Below, one piece after another: positions 49,799-58,492 of a stretch of 64,000 bases of DNA (its first letter is position 1; the number at the start of each line of letters is the position of its first letter). The notes under the pieces were generated by a model. The model did no database searches, was not told the DNA's origin, and saw only the letters and a program-made list of their open reading frames with translations. A program made the position numbers and the translations under genes. The stretch comes from Rhizobium sp. 18055 (GTDB lineage Bacteria; Pseudomonadota; Alphaproteobacteria; Rhizobiales; Rhizobiaceae): contig NZ_CACSKD010000002.1 of assembly GCF_902706285.1 (NCBI RefSeq), positions 372,001 to 436,000 of the forward strand. The letters are read 5' to 3'.

Positions 49799-50929
49799 TT
49801 ACCGCGGCTTCTTACCGAAGACTTTAATGTATTCGGCTTCGCCGCCCTTGGCGAGCGCCTTGGCCTGCTTGACCCAGTCGTCGCGCTCGATGCGGCCCTT
49901 GAAATTCAGATAGCCATCGACCCATTCGCGTTCGGCCTTCTTCCAGCCCGCGACCTGCGAGAAGGTGAAGATGCCGAGTTCATGGAGCGTGCCTTCGATT
50001 TTCAGACCAACGCCGGAGATCAGCTTCAGGTCGTCGATCGCAGCAGGCCTTTCGATGCCGGCCGGACGGTTCTTGTCGGTCAGTGCAGGCTTTGCCGTTG
50101 CTGGAACGGGTGCAGCGACACCTGGCTGTTCTTCAACGGCCTTGGCGTTCTTCGCGGCAGCCTTCGGCGCCGTGACCGGCGTCTTCAAGGCAGCGTTGGT
50201 TTCGGCGTCGGTGCTCTTCGGGCGGGCAGCCTCGGAGGGAGGAACCGGTGCGGCGTCAACCTTGGCCGTTGCAGTATCGGACACAACCTTCTTGGCCGGA
50301 GCCTTCTTCGCCTTCGGCTCTTCGCTCAAAAGCGTCGTGGAGCCGCCTTCGGGTGCCGAGAAGTGACGGTCGATCTGCGGGCCGGGCGTGACGCTTGCGC
50401 CATTGCCGGCTTCGAACGTGTCAATGATCTCGCCGAGACGCTCAGGCGTCAGGTCTTCGTAGGTATCCTTGCCGATCATCACCATGGGCGCGTTGACGCA
50501 AGCCCCGAGACATTCGACCTCTTCCCAGGACAGCGTGCCCTCGGCATTGCGTTCGAACGGGTGGTGATGGATCTTGCTCTTGCAGATCGACATCAGGCCT
50601 TCGGAACCGCGCAGCATGCATGGCGTGGTGCCACAGACCTGGATATGGGCGCGGGTGCCGACCGGGCCGAGCTGGAACTGCGTGTAGAAGGTCGCAACCT
50701 CGAGAACGCGGATATAGGCCATGTCCAGCATGTCGGCGATCTTTTCGATCGCAGCACGGGTGACCCAGCCGTCCTGTTCCTGCGCACGCATCAACAGCGG
50801 AATGACCGCGGACTGCTGACGGCCCTCGGGGTATTTCTGGATCGTCTTATCCGCCCAGGTCGCGTTATCGTCATTGAAGGCGAACGCGGCCGGCTGGAAT
50901 TGATCTTCGGCTAATCGACGAACGGACAT
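49799..50929 (-). CDS. nuoE: NADH-quinone oxidoreductase subunit E with long C-terminal extension
   Basis: A 376-aa protein, about twice the usual ~165-240 aa. Residues ~1-190 are canonical NuoE with the [2Fe-2S] N1a ligands in 'QVCGTTPCMLRG' and 'ECLGACVNAPMVMI'. Then comes a ~110-residue Ala/Lys/Pro-rich linker and a C-terminal domain ('DLKLISGVGLKIEGTLHELGIFTFSQVAGWKKAEREWVDGYLNFKGRIERDDWVKQAKALAKG'), a helix-hairpin-helix unit paralogous to the end of the neighbouring 217-aa protein. Extended NuoE is known in rhizobia; the job of the extension is not known. Confidence 0.96.
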   Translation of the reverse strand: MSVRRLAEDQFQPAAFAFNDDNATWADKTIQKYPEGRQQSAVIPLLMRAQEQDGWVTRAAIEKIADMLDMAYIRVLEVATFYTQFQLGPVGTRAHIQVCGTTPCMLRGSEGLMSICKSKIHHHPFERNAEGTLSWEEVECLGACVNAPMVMIGKDTYEDLTPERLGEIIDTFEAGNGASVTPGPQIDRHFSAPEGGSTTLLSEEPKAKKAPAKKVVSDTATAKVDAAPVPPSEAARPKSTDAETNAALKTPVTAPKAAAKNAKAVEEQPGVAAPVPATAKPALTDKNRPAGIERPAAIDDLKLISGVGLKIEGTLHELGIFTFSQVAGWKKAEREWVDGYLNFKGRIERDDWVKQAKALAKGGEAEYIKVFGKKPR

Positions 50930-50945
50930 TCTTCCTCACGCCTTG

Positions 50946-51221
50946 TCAGTTTAGGGCGCCACACTGCGATGCAGTCAGAGACTTCATCTCGCAAGCGTAG
51001 GCCGACTGGTCTTTCTGCAGAAACACAACGAAGAACTTGCTTCCGTTGGGCACCGCAGCCTTGATTTGATAACCCTTGGACAAAAGATCGCCCATGGACG
51101 CATTGCCTGCCGGCGGCGTTACTGGTTCCTGGCCCAACTTTGGACCAAACCCACCGGCATCCTGAGCAAATGCTCCTGAGGCCGAGAGGAGAACGACAGC
51201 AACGAGCGACGGCAGCTTCAT
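50946..51221 (-). CDS. Small secreted protein encoded between nuoD and nuoE
   Basis: A 91-aa protein with a clear signal peptide ('[20 protein letters not shown]', cut probably after AFA), leaving ~72 periplasmic residues: a Gly/Pro-rich start, then 'SMGDLLSKGYQIKAAVPNGSKFFVVFLQKDQSAYACEMKSLTASQCGALN'. Its two cysteines, 10 residues apart, could form a disulfide. Its ATG shares a base with the nuoD stop (TAATG), so it is translated with complex I genes. It is not a core complex I subunit. Similar small exported proteins exist in rhizobia, but I know no function. Confidence 0.85.
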   Translation of the reverse strand: MKLPSLVAVVLLSASGAFAQDAGGFGPKLGQEPVTPPAGNASMGDLLSKGYQIKAAVPNGSKFFVVFLQKDQSAYACEMKSLTASQCGALN

Positions 51222-52411
51222 TAGCGGTCAACCTCGCCGAACACGATGTCGAGCGAACCGAGTACGGCGGTCACGTCGGCCAGCATGTGGCCCTTGCAGA
51301 GGAAGTCCATCGCCTGAAGATGGGCATAGCCCGGGGCGCGGATCTTGCAACGGTAAGGCTTGTTGGAACCGTCGGCGACAACGTAGACGCCGAACTCGCC
51401 CTTCGGCGCTTCGACGGCCGCATACACTTCGCCGGCCGGCACGTGGTAGCCTTCGGTGTAGAGTTTGAAGTGGTGGATCAGCGCTTCCATCGAGCGCTTC
51501 ATCTCGCCACGCTTCGGCGGCACGACCTTGCCGTCGATCGACGACACAGGGCCGACCTTGGCATCGCCGAGAAGGCGATTGACGCACTGCTTCATGATGC
51601 GAACCGACTGGCGCATCTCGATCATGCGGATCAGGTAGCGATCGTAGCAGTCGCCGTTCTTGCCGATGGCGATGTCGAATTCCATGTCGTTGTAGCACTC
51701 GTAAGGCTGCGAACGACGCAGATCCCAGGCAGCGCCGGAACCGCGAACCATGACGCCCGAGAAGCCCCACGACCATGCATCCTCCAGCGACACGACACCG
51801 ATATCGACGTTGCGCTGCTTGAAAATGCGGTTGTTGGTCAGAAGGCCTTCGATATCGTCGAGGATCTTCAGGAACGGATCGCACCACTTGCCGATATCCT
51901 CGACCAGTTCATGCGGGATGTCCTGGTGAACGCCACCCGGACGGAAATAGGCCGAGTGCATGCGGGCGCCACAGGCGCGCTCGTAGAACACCATCAGCTT
52001 TTCGCGCTCTTCGAAGCCCCAGACCGGCGGCGTCATCGCGCCCACGTCCATGGCCTGTGTCGTCACGTTCATGATGTGCGACAGAATTCTGCCAATTTCA
52101 GAATAGAGAACACGGATCAGCTGACCGCGAATCGGAATCTCGAGCTTGAGCATCTTTTCGACGGCAAGCGCGAAAGCGTGTTCCTGGTTCATCGGTGCGA
52201 CGTAGTCGAGGCGATCGAAATAGGGAACGGCCTGGAGATAGGTCTTGGTCTCGATCAGCTTTTCGGTGCCGCGGTGCAGGAGGCCGATATGCGGATCGAC
52301 GCGCTCGATGATTTCGCCATCGAGCTCAAGCACCAGACGCAGAACACCGTGTGCAGACGGATGTTCCGGTCCGAAGTTGATCGTAAAGTTGCGAACGTTA
52401 TGTTCAGTCAT
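51221..52411 (-). CDS. nuoD: NADH-quinone oxidoreductase subunit D
   Basis: A 396-aa 49-kDa homologue that lines the quinone site. '[44 protein letters not shown]' holds the conserved His, and '[25 protein letters not shown]' the quinone-binding Tyr. C-terminal '...DIVFGEVDR' is complete. I started it at MTEHNVRNF; the ten extra residues of the longer frame are unlikely. It follows nuoC by 72 bp and is coupled to the small secreted protein. Confidence 0.98.
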   Translation of the reverse strand: MTEHNVRNFTINFGPEHPSAHGVLRLVLELDGEIIERVDPHIGLLHRGTEKLIETKTYLQAVPYFDRLDYVAPMNQEHAFALAVEKMLKLEIPIRGQLIRVLYSEIGRILSHIMNVTTQAMDVGAMTPPVWGFEEREKLMVFYERACGARMHSAYFRPGGVHQDIPHELVEDIGKWCDPFLKILDDIEGLLTNNRIFKQRNVDIGVVSLEDAWSWGFSGVMVRGSGAAWDLRRSQPYECYNDMEFDIAIGKNGDCYDRYLIRMIEMRQSVRIMKQCVNRLLGDAKVGPVSSIDGKVVPPKRGEMKRSMEALIHHFKLYTEGYHVPAGEVYAAVEAPKGEFGVYVVADGSNKPYRCKIRAPGYAHLQAMDFLCKGHMLADVTAVLGSLDIVFGEVDR

Positions 52412-52483
52412 AGCGACGCGCTCCGCGCTGGCAATTGGCATGAGACGGCGAACAGAGAGGCTTCAGGACAGAGTAGCCTCATC

Positions 52484-53086
52484 TTAATTCGCAGCCTTCT
52501 CGTCTCCCGGCAGTACGTAGTCGGTACCTTCCCAGGGGGACGTGAAATCGAAATTGCGGAACTCCTGCTTCAGCTCGACGGGTTCGTAAACGACGCGCTT
52601 GGCAGCATCGTCGTAACGCACCTCGACATAACCTGTCGTCGGGAAGTCCTTGCGCAGCGGGTGGCCTTCGAAACCGTAATCGGTCAGCAGGCGGCGCAGG
52701 TCGGCATGGCCTGAGAACGGAATGCCGTACATATCCCAGGCTTCACGCTCGAACCATTCGGCACCCTTGTATACGCCGGTTGCCGATGGCACGGCGACGC
52801 CGTCGGCCACAGCGACCTTGATGCGGATGCGAAGGTTCCTGGTCGGCGACATCAGGTGATAGACGACATCGAAGCGCTTTTCGCGCTGCGGCCAGTCGAC
52901 ACCGCAAATATCGATCATGCTGATGAACCCGCAGCGTGGGTCGTCGCGCAGGAACGTCAACAGCGCCAGAATCGTTTCCGGCGTCGCAATGACGTTCAGC
53001 TCGTCGTAGCTGATGGATGCATCGAGAAAAAGGTCGCCGCGCATCTCACGAAGATACGAAGACAACTCGTTCAAAACTTCACTCAT
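52484..53086 (-). CDS. nuoC: NADH-quinone oxidoreductase subunit C
   Basis: A 200-aa 30-kDa-type subunit with the signature '[48 protein letters not shown]'. It is separate from NuoD, unlike the fused NuoCD of E. coli, which is the normal alphaproteobacterial state. 21 bp separate it from nuoB. Confidence 0.98.
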   Translation of the reverse strand: MSEVLNELSSYLREMRGDLFLDASISYDELNVIATPETILALLTFLRDDPRCGFISMIDICGVDWPQREKRFDVVYHLMSPTRNLRIRIKVAVADGVAVPSATGVYKGAEWFEREAWDMYGIPFSGHADLRRLLTDYGFEGHPLRKDFPTTGYVEVRYDDAAKRVVYEPVELKQEFRNFDFTSPWEGTDYVLPGDEKAAN

Positions 53087-53107
53087 GATAGCCCTCCCCG
53101 CCGTTCC

Positions 53108-53692
53108 CTAGCGTTCGATCGTTCCGGTACGACGGATCTTCTTCTGCAGAAGCAATACCCCGTAGAGCAGCGCTTCGGCCGTGGGGGGACAGCCCGGCAC
53201 GTAAATATCGACGGGCACGACGCGGTCGCATCCGCGCACCACCGAATAGGAATAGTGATAGTAGCCGCCACCATTGGCACACGAGCCCATCGAGATGACG
53301 TAACGCGGTTCCGGCATCTGGTCATAGACCTTGCGGAGCGCAGGCGCCATCTTGTTGGTCAGCGTGCCGGCGACGATCATCACGTCCGACTGGCGCGGCG
53401 AAGCGCGCGGAGCAACACCGAAGCGCTCCATGTCGTAGCGCGGCCCGGACACCTGCATCAGGCCTTCGACGGCGCAGCAGGCCAGACCGAATTGCATCCA
53501 CATCAGCGAGCCGGTACGGGCCCAGGTGATCAGGTCGCGGGTCGAGGTGACAAGAAAGCCCTTGTCGGCCAGCTCGTCGTTGATCTCGCCGAAAAATGCA
53601 CTGTCGCTGCCGATCGGCTTGCCCGTTGCCGGGTCGATAACGCCTTTCGGGTGTGGCGCGACGAGCACCTTGTCGCTTGGGGCTACTCCCAT
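53108..53692 (-). CDS. nuoB: NADH-quinone oxidoreductase subunit B
   Basis: A 194-aa PSST homologue carrying terminal cluster N2. Ligands: tandem Cys in '[13 protein letters not shown]', '[18 protein letters not shown]' and '[16 protein letters not shown]'. I started it at [10 protein letters not shown], which overlaps the nuoA end by 10 bp; the longer frame is antisense-like and not NuoB. The C-terminus '[15 protein letters not shown]' is typical for Rhizobiaceae. Confidence 0.97.
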   Translation of the reverse strand: MGVAPSDKVLVAPHPKGVIDPATGKPIGSDSAFFGEINDELADKGFLVTSTRDLITWARTGSLMWMQFGLACCAVEGLMQVSGPRYDMERFGVAPRASPRQSDVMIVAGTLTNKMAPALRKVYDQMPEPRYVISMGSCANGGGYYHYSYSVVRGCDRVVPVDIYVPGCPPTAEALLYGVLLLQKKIRRTGTIER

Positions 53693-54048
53693 TCCAGGGC
53701 TCCCTTTTTCCATTCGTAAATAAAGCCGATGGTCAGCACTGCGAGGAAGACCATCATGGACCAGAAGCCGAACCAGCCGATCGCGCCGAATGAAACGGCC
53801 CACGGGAACAGAAAGGCGACTTCGAGGTCGAAAATGATGAAGAGAATCGACACCAGATAAAAGCGGATGTCGAACTTCATACGGGCGTCATCGAACGCAT
53901 TGAAACCGCATTCGAAAGCCGAAAGCTTTTCCGCATCAGGCGCCTTGTAGGCAACGGCGAATGGCGCGATCAGAAGCGACAGGCCGATAACAAGGGCGAT
54001 GGCTATGAAGATGGCGATCGGAATATAGGAACTGAGAAGTCCAGTCAT
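53683..54048 (-). CDS. nuoA: NADH-quinone oxidoreductase subunit A
   Basis: A 121-aa three-helix subunit (ND3 homologue). '[41 protein letters not shown]' contains the loop Cys that responds to the active/deactive state and the conserved acidic helix. I chose the ATG of [15 protein letters not shown] because GGGA is placed 8 nt before it; an ATG three codons earlier is possible. It is the first nuo gene, with over 1 kb of non-coding DNA upstream. Confidence 0.96.
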   Translation of the reverse strand: MTGLLSSYIPIAIFIAIALVIGLSLLIAPFAVAYKAPDAEKLSAFECGFNAFDDARMKFDIRFYLVSILFIIFDLEVAFLFPWAVSFGAIGWFGFWSMMVFLAVLTIGFIYEWKKGALEWE

Positions 54049-54149
54049 CAGGTTCATCCCTGCTTGCCGCCGACGCCGGGAGGCGCGGTTTGGGCATTTG
54101 CCCGGCAAGCGAACGTGCGTTGCAACAAGCCGTGGTTAGCGCAGCCACA

Positions 54150-54178
54150 GCCAATGCGCAAGAGTTTTAGCGTGTCAA
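54150..54178 (-). promoter_or_regulatory. Possible nuo operon promoter
   Basis: A perfect -35 TTGACA (minus strand, 54178-54173) lies 17 bp from a poor -10 (ATTGGC, 54155-54150), about 100 bp before nuoA. The -35 and location are good but the -10 is weak. Confidence 0.35.
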
Positions 54179-55153
54179 TTCCAAACGTGAGCGTGCGACA
54201 TTATTAGCCATGCACAGTGTTTTTGCGACAAATCAACGCACGACACATGATCTTGCATGCCAGCCCGTCACCTGTTGCATGCCAGATAAGCGTCGCAGGG
54301 GGGAAATGCGGGCCTCAACAGAGGCAATTTCGATGCGCCTTGGAATGCCGGACAGTCACCCACCGAGAGGCGGCGACAGGCGCGGTCGTACCCCGGCACA
54401 TCCGCGACCGGGACGTGATATCAGATTTATCATTCTGATTTTCATAGATATTTTTATGCTCGTACAACACCCGGGGTGCGGGTGCGGTGATTTCATGACT
54501 TCCGATTCGCGGGTGAGCTGAACATTTGTCCGGACATGCTCTGCCTGTTTAGCCTGAGGCGACCAAGCCAATCACCCGCCCCACGGGCGGCCGCATCTCA
54601 TACTTGAGAATTCCCCTCATAATGCCGTCAGTGAAGCTGTTATGCCGCAGGCAAAGCGGCCCGATATCGAACATTTTGCAGGCAACATTCTTCGCCGACG
54701 ACAGCGCGCGACTCGCAATTCAACGCGCTGCCCGACCGGCCATGGCGCTGCGGGAACCTATCGAAGGCGCCGGCGCATTTTCGGCAGCAGGGGCGCTCGA
54801 CAATGCCAATGGTTGCGGTATCAGACCGACCTACAGCCGACGCAGAGAGCATCTGGAGCCGCGCGCACGTCGGCGCGCCGGATCTCGGGCCGTACACGCT
54901 CACAAGGGCGCGGTGACGGAGGATTGGCACCGGGCAGTGCATCCGCAAAATCGGCATGACAGCGTCTGTTCCAGACGCAGATTGTTCGAACGCCAGCATC
55001 GCGATTCGTCGGCAGCGGTTGCGCCGCTCCTTTGAGATCGATGCCATCAGCAAGACCGTGCGCTCGGCCATGAGCGGAAGATCATCGAAACAGGACAGCG
55101 ATGCGACCTGATTGCGGTTTGCCACGTATTCTGTGAAGTGGAGGAGTTGAAAA
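54179..55153. other. ~1 kb without a supported gene upstream of nuoA
   Basis: Open frames exist on both strands (54604-55035 plus; 54640-55206 minus), but they overlap each other, lack family motifs and are rich in Arg/Ser/Cys, as shadow frames of GC-rich spacer usually are. The minus-strand one even begins inside a tRNA gene. Small palindromes occur: TGTCCGGACA at 54527-54536 and CCGCCC-CAC-GGGCGG at 54576-54590. It may be a decayed gene, an unrecognised regulatory region for nuo, or spacer. Confidence 0.5.
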
Positions 55154-55230
55154 TGGCGCGAGTGACGGGGCTCGAACCCGCGACCTCCGGCGTGACAGGC
55201 CGGCACTCTAACCGACTGAGCTACACCCGC
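55154..55230 (-). tRNA. tRNA-Asp (GTC), downstream copy
   Basis: A full cloverleaf on the minus strand: acceptor GCGGGTG/CACTCGC with one G-T pair, D-arm with AGCTCAGTCGGT, anticodon loop with GTC, T-arm GCGGGTTCGAGCCCCGT and an encoded CCA. It differs from the second copy in one D-loop base (C for T). 49 bp separate the two genes. Confidence 0.96.
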
Positions 55231-55279
55231 GCATTATGGATACGATACCGGACCATGCTTTTCAGCATCTGCATTGAAA

Positions 55280-55356
55280 TGGCGCGAGTGACGGGGCTCG
55301 AACCCGCGACCTCCGGCGTGACAGGCCGGCACTCTAACCAACTGAGCTACACCCGC
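55280..55356 (-). tRNA. tRNA-Asp (GTC), upstream copy
   Basis: The same 77-nt structure with encoded CCA, having AGCTCAGTTGGT in the D-arm, the more common form. It is nearest to the promoter and so is first in the presumed two-gene tRNA transcript. Confidence 0.97.
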
Positions 55357-55424
55357 ATTCATTTCAAGCAATCCGGAGGCTTTCGCATCCTTGTCAAAGC
55401 AGCGGTGCCGCTTCGATGAGCGGC

Positions 55425-55453
55425 TAACTAAGGGGTTCGCATTTGAGTGTCAA
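55425..55453 (-). promoter_or_regulatory. Promoter of the tRNA-Asp pair
   Basis: On the minus strand CTTGACA (hexamer TTGACA at 55453-55448), exactly 17 bp, and TAGTTA (55430-55425). This agrees well with the rhizobial housekeeping consensus CTTGAC-N17-CTATAT at -35. The predicted start is about 60 nt before the first tRNA. Confidence 0.7.
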
Positions 55454-55681
55454 GCAGGTTTGGAGACAAAACGATGACAGGCTGCGATTTGTTTGTGGGT
55501 GAATGAAATCAAAGCCGAAATCCGCCTCTTATATGTAGGGCCGATGACGCTTTCCCAGTTCGGGGTCTCATCCTCGGGGCCCCGCCCTGCCCGGCTTTTT
55601 ATCCACAGCGCGAAAATCCCGGCAAACCGGGGCCGCGATTGCTTGCGGTGCAAAAAAATCAAAAAACTTTCACAAACACTC

Positions 55682-55710
55682 TTGCGGTTTCCCCGCGATC
55701 CGCATAGATC
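55682..55710 (+). promoter_or_regulatory. Promoter of tRNA-Val
   Basis: CTTGCGG (hexamer TTGCGG 55682-55687), 17 bp, and TAGATC (55705-55710), about 40 nt upstream of the tRNA. An A-rich tract lies just above. Confidence 0.55.
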
Positions 55711-55749
55711 ACGGCCACCGACGCGGCGGACATGATCCGGTCAGCGGAC

Positions 55750-55825
55750 GGGCGATTAGCTCAGTTGGTAGAGCGCCTCGTTTACACCGAGGATGTCGGC
55801 GGTTCGAGTCCGTCATCGCCCACCA
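55750..55825 (+). tRNA. tRNA-Val (TAC)
   Basis: A 76-nt cloverleaf: acceptor GGGCGAT/ATCGCCC, D-arm TAGCTCAGTTGGTAGAGC, anticodon stem CCTCG/CGAGG with loop TTTACAC (anticodon TAC), T-arm GGCGGTTCGAGTCCGTC, discriminator A and encoded CCA. A short T-run follows directly and may terminate transcription. Confidence 0.97.
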
Positions 55826-55954
55826 TTTTTCCCGATTTAGTGATTGATCGTTACAGCGGCACAGCGTTTGTTGCGGTTGCCATTTTTTGCCTTGGCGATT
55901 AGGTTCCGGCCAAATCGAACGGCACCTTTTTGTGCCCAGGGCAGAGATAGCATC

Positions 55955-56560
55955 ATGAAAACACGCGAAGAACGCCAGGCACAACGGGCGAGCATGCCGC
56001 GGACACAGCTTGCAGCGCATCATATGGAGAACGCGCGCCTTCTGCCTGATCGCGGCGAATTGCTTTATCGAATCCCGAATGGCGGGGTCGGGGTCGAGAT
56101 CGGTGCGGCCTTTGGCGAATACACCGCCGAGATTCTCGAGAAGAATCGCCCGGCGCAACTCTATCTGATCGATCCGTGGAGCATGGATCGCTACAGCTCC
56201 GGCCTTGACCAGATCCACACGCAGTTAGGCAAGCAGATCGAAAGCGGACAGTTGCACCTGATGCAGGGCACGTCTCTGGAAAAGCTGGCGGAATTCGAAG
56301 ACGATTTCCTCGACTGGGCCTATATCGACACCGATCACTCGTTCGAACTCACCTGGCAGGAGCTTCTGCTCTGCGAAAAGAAGGTGAAGCGGACAGGGAG
56401 AATCGCCGGGCATGATTTCTGCACCGGCAATACGGTGAAGCCGATCGTCTATGGCGTCGTCGAGGCGGTCAACAAGTTCTGCAAGGACTATGGCTGGCAG
56501 TTCGAATTCCTCACCGTCGAATCACACGCGCATTTCTCCTTTTGCCTGAAGCGGCTCTAA
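55955..56560 (+). CDS. Class I SAM-dependent methyltransferase
   Basis: A 201-aa protein with a Rossmann-type SAM site 'GELLYRIPNGGVGVEIGAAFGEYTAEILEKNRPAQLYLIDPW' (motif I E-I-G-A-A-F-G) and a post-motif acidic strand 'DFLDWAYIDTDHSFELTWQELLLCEKKVKRTGRIAGHDF' like Methyltransf_24/CmcI-type enzymes. The substrate is unknown. I chose MKTREERQAQ as the start; the 37 residues before it lie over the region behind tRNA-Val and look non-coding. The ribosome-binding site is weak. Confidence 0.85.
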   Translation: MKTREERQAQRASMPRTQLAAHHMENARLLPDRGELLYRIPNGGVGVEIGAAFGEYTAEILEKNRPAQLYLIDPWSMDRYSSGLDQIHTQLGKQIESGQLHLMQGTSLEKLAEFEDDFLDWAYIDTDHSFELTWQELLLCEKKVKRTGRIAGHDFCTGNTVKPIVYGVVEAVNKFCKDYGWQFEFLTVESHAHFSFCLKRL

Positions 56561-56822
56561 ATCCGCGCCCACGCTGACCTGCACACAATTGCCGCAGCCA
56601 TGCTGGCGCTCAGGCAGCCTTGAGCGGCAGTTGGGCGGAATGGCCAGCCTGTGGACGCATCCGCGCTTGCGCGAGCCTGTGGCGCAATCCGCTTCGGCCC
56701 TGCGCTCAACATGTCCACAACAGCGCCGGGACGGCCTCGGCGTTCGGCCACAACTGATCTGTTCGGCATGATCGAGCGTAAGCCTTGCATCAACCCACGT
56801 CGGGCCCAGTAAGGAATCGATC

Positions 56823-57329
56823 ATGCGCAAAAGCCATCTGTTCATCGCCAGCGCCCTGTTCTCCGCCGTCATGATGCCAGGCCTGGCCTCGGCGCGCGAT
56901 TTCCGGCTCGAGGACTTCTTTGCCGGCAAGAGCGTCGCCGTGGGACGCTTCCAGGCGATAAACGGCGTCGATCGAAGCTTCAAGGTGGCGCTGACCGGGC
57001 GCTGGAATGGCAAGGTGCTGACGTTGCGCGAGGACTTCGCCTATGCAGACGGCGAACGCGACCGGAAGACATGGCGGTTTACCAAGACGGCACCGGGCCA
57101 ATACACCGGTACGCGCGAGGACGTTGTCGGCGAGGCCATGGTGAAGGTCGAGGGCAACGTGGCGCGCTACGCCTATCTCGTCGATATCGATCCCAGCGCC
57201 AAGGAGAATATCGTCCGCTTTCACGACACCTTGCGTCTGATGCCTGATGGGACCCTGCTCAACACCGCCTGGGTCAGCAAGTTCGCCTTTCCGATCGCCA
57301 AGGTGCGGGTGGATTTTACCAAGAAATAG
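56823..57329 (+). CDS. DUF3833 family secreted protein
   Basis: A 168-aa protein with signal peptide 'MRKSHLFIASALFSAVMMPGLASA'. The mature part 'RDFRLEDFFAGKSVAVGRFQAINGVDRSFKVALTGRWNGKVLTLREDFAYADGERDRKTWRFTKTAPGQYTGTREDVVGEA' is a lipocalin-like beta-barrel sequence characteristic of DUF3833. Many family members are lipoproteins; this one has no lipobox. Function unknown. It precedes an aldo/keto reductase gene by 104 bp. Confidence 0.88.
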   Translation: MRKSHLFIASALFSAVMMPGLASARDFRLEDFFAGKSVAVGRFQAINGVDRSFKVALTGRWNGKVLTLREDFAYADGERDRKTWRFTKTAPGQYTGTREDVVGEAMVKVEGNVARYAYLVDIDPSAKENIVRFHDTLRLMPDGTLLNTAWVSKFAFPIAKVRVDFTKK

Positions 57330-57433
57330 AAGCGACGCGGGCTGCATGCCGCCCTATCTCCTGTGGTGAACGCTTGTCCCTTGCCTGCTGCGCTGGTAGT
57401 GCCGGGGCATAGGATCACGAGGAGGATTTTTTC

Positions 57434-58420
57434 ATGAAGCAGCATTCATTCGGCCACCTGCCCCACACTGTCACCAATATCGGCTTCGGTGCCTGGCAGA
57501 TTGGGGGCGCCTGGGGCGATGTCAGTGAGGCTGACGGACGCGCTGCACTCAATGCGGCGCTGGATGCCGGCATGACGTTCATCGACACCGCCGACGTCTA
57601 TGGCGACGGCCGTTCGGAAAAGATCATCGCAGACGTGCTGAAGAGCCGCGGCGGAGAGCGCCCGATGGTGGCGACCAAGGCTGGCCGCCGGCTCAATCCG
57701 CATGTGGCCGACGGCTACACCAAGGCCAATCTCGAGGGCTTCATCGACCGCAGCCTGCAGAACCTGCGGGTGGACAGCCTCGACCTCGTGCAGCTGCACT
57801 GCCCGCCGACGGAGGTGCTTTACCGATCAGAGGTGTTCGACGGGCTGAACGAGTTGCAGAAGGCCGGCAAGATCCGTGGCTATGGCGTCAGCGTCGAGAA
57901 GGTCGAGGAAGCGCTGAAGGCGATCGAGTTTCCGGGTGTCGTCAGCATCCAGATCATCTACAACATGTTTCGGCAGCGGCCGGATCACCTGTTCTTCCAG
58001 GAAGCGCGGCGCAAGAATATCGCGGTGATTGCACGCGTGCCGCTGGCGAGCGGTCTTCTCTCCGGCAAGATCAGCCGCGACACGACGTTCGCAACCGATG
58101 ACCACCGCAATTTCAATCGCAACGGCCAAGCGTTCGATGTCGGCGAAACGTTTGCCGGCGTTCCCTTCGAGGTCGGGCTGCAGGCTGTCGAAGAGGTTCG
58201 CAAGCTGGTGCCTGCTGGCGCGACGATGGCCGCCTTCGCGTTGCGCTGGATTTTGATGAGCGATGCGGTGACGGTTGTCATCCCCGGCGCACGCAATGGC
58301 GAGCAGGCAAAGGCCAATGCTGCGGCCGCCAGCCTTGCGCCACTGTCGCAGGATGTGATGGACGCAAGCCGCGAGCTCTACGATCGGCTGATCGCACCGC
58401 ATGTGCACCAGCGCTGGTAG
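57434..58420 (+). CDS. Aldo/keto reductase
   Basis: A 328-aa NADPH-dependent oxidoreductase of the AKR fold. The catalytic tetrad is visible: Asp and Tyr in 'MTFIDTADVYGDGRSEKII', Lys in 'PMVATKAGRR' and His in 'SLDLVQLHCPP'. The cofactor region is 'VTVVIPGARNGEQAKANAAAASLAPL'. It resembles YccK/IolS-like subfamilies that act on small aldehydes; the substrate is not predictable. A GGAGGA ribosome-binding site precedes the ATG, and a strong terminator follows. Confidence 0.92.
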   Translation: MKQHSFGHLPHTVTNIGFGAWQIGGAWGDVSEADGRAALNAALDAGMTFIDTADVYGDGRSEKIIADVLKSRGGERPMVATKAGRRLNPHVADGYTKANLEGFIDRSLQNLRVDSLDLVQLHCPPTEVLYRSEVFDGLNELQKAGKIRGYGVSVEKVEEALKAIEFPGVVSIQIIYNMFRQRPDHLFFQEARRKNIAVIARVPLASGLLSGKISRDTTFATDDHRNFNRNGQAFDVGETFAGVPFEVGLQAVEEVRKLVPAGATMAAFALRWILMSDAVTVVIPGARNGEQAKANAAAASLAPLSQDVMDASRELYDRLIAPHVHQRW

Positions 58421-58443
58421 GCGCGCAACGCGAGACCGAATCG

Positions 58444-58480
58444 GAAATGGCCGGGCGTTGACCCGGCCATTTCTCATTTT
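58444..58480. terminator. Bidirectional terminator between the aldo/keto reductase and the phytase-like gene
   Basis: GAAATGGCCGGG and CCCGGCCATTTC form a perfect 12-bp stem with a CGTTGA loop. TCATTTT follows on the plus strand. It lies between two convergent stop codons and probably serves both genes. Confidence 0.85.
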
Positions 58481-58492
58481 GGGGGGCCGATC

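Larger units (their letters stand above)
55357..55749. other. Intergenic region between divergent tRNA genes
   Basis: No protein gene is supported. It contains one promoter facing each way (separate entries). An A-rich stretch (CAAAAAAATCAAAAAAC, about 55651-55667) precedes the tRNA-Val promoter and may act as an UP-like element. Nothing else is recognisable. Confidence 0.6.

Noticed and set aside
54604..55206. Overlapping 143-aa (plus) and 188-aa (minus) frames upstream of nuoA
   Set aside because: They overlap each other, show no family pattern, and the minus frame starts inside a tRNA-Asp gene.
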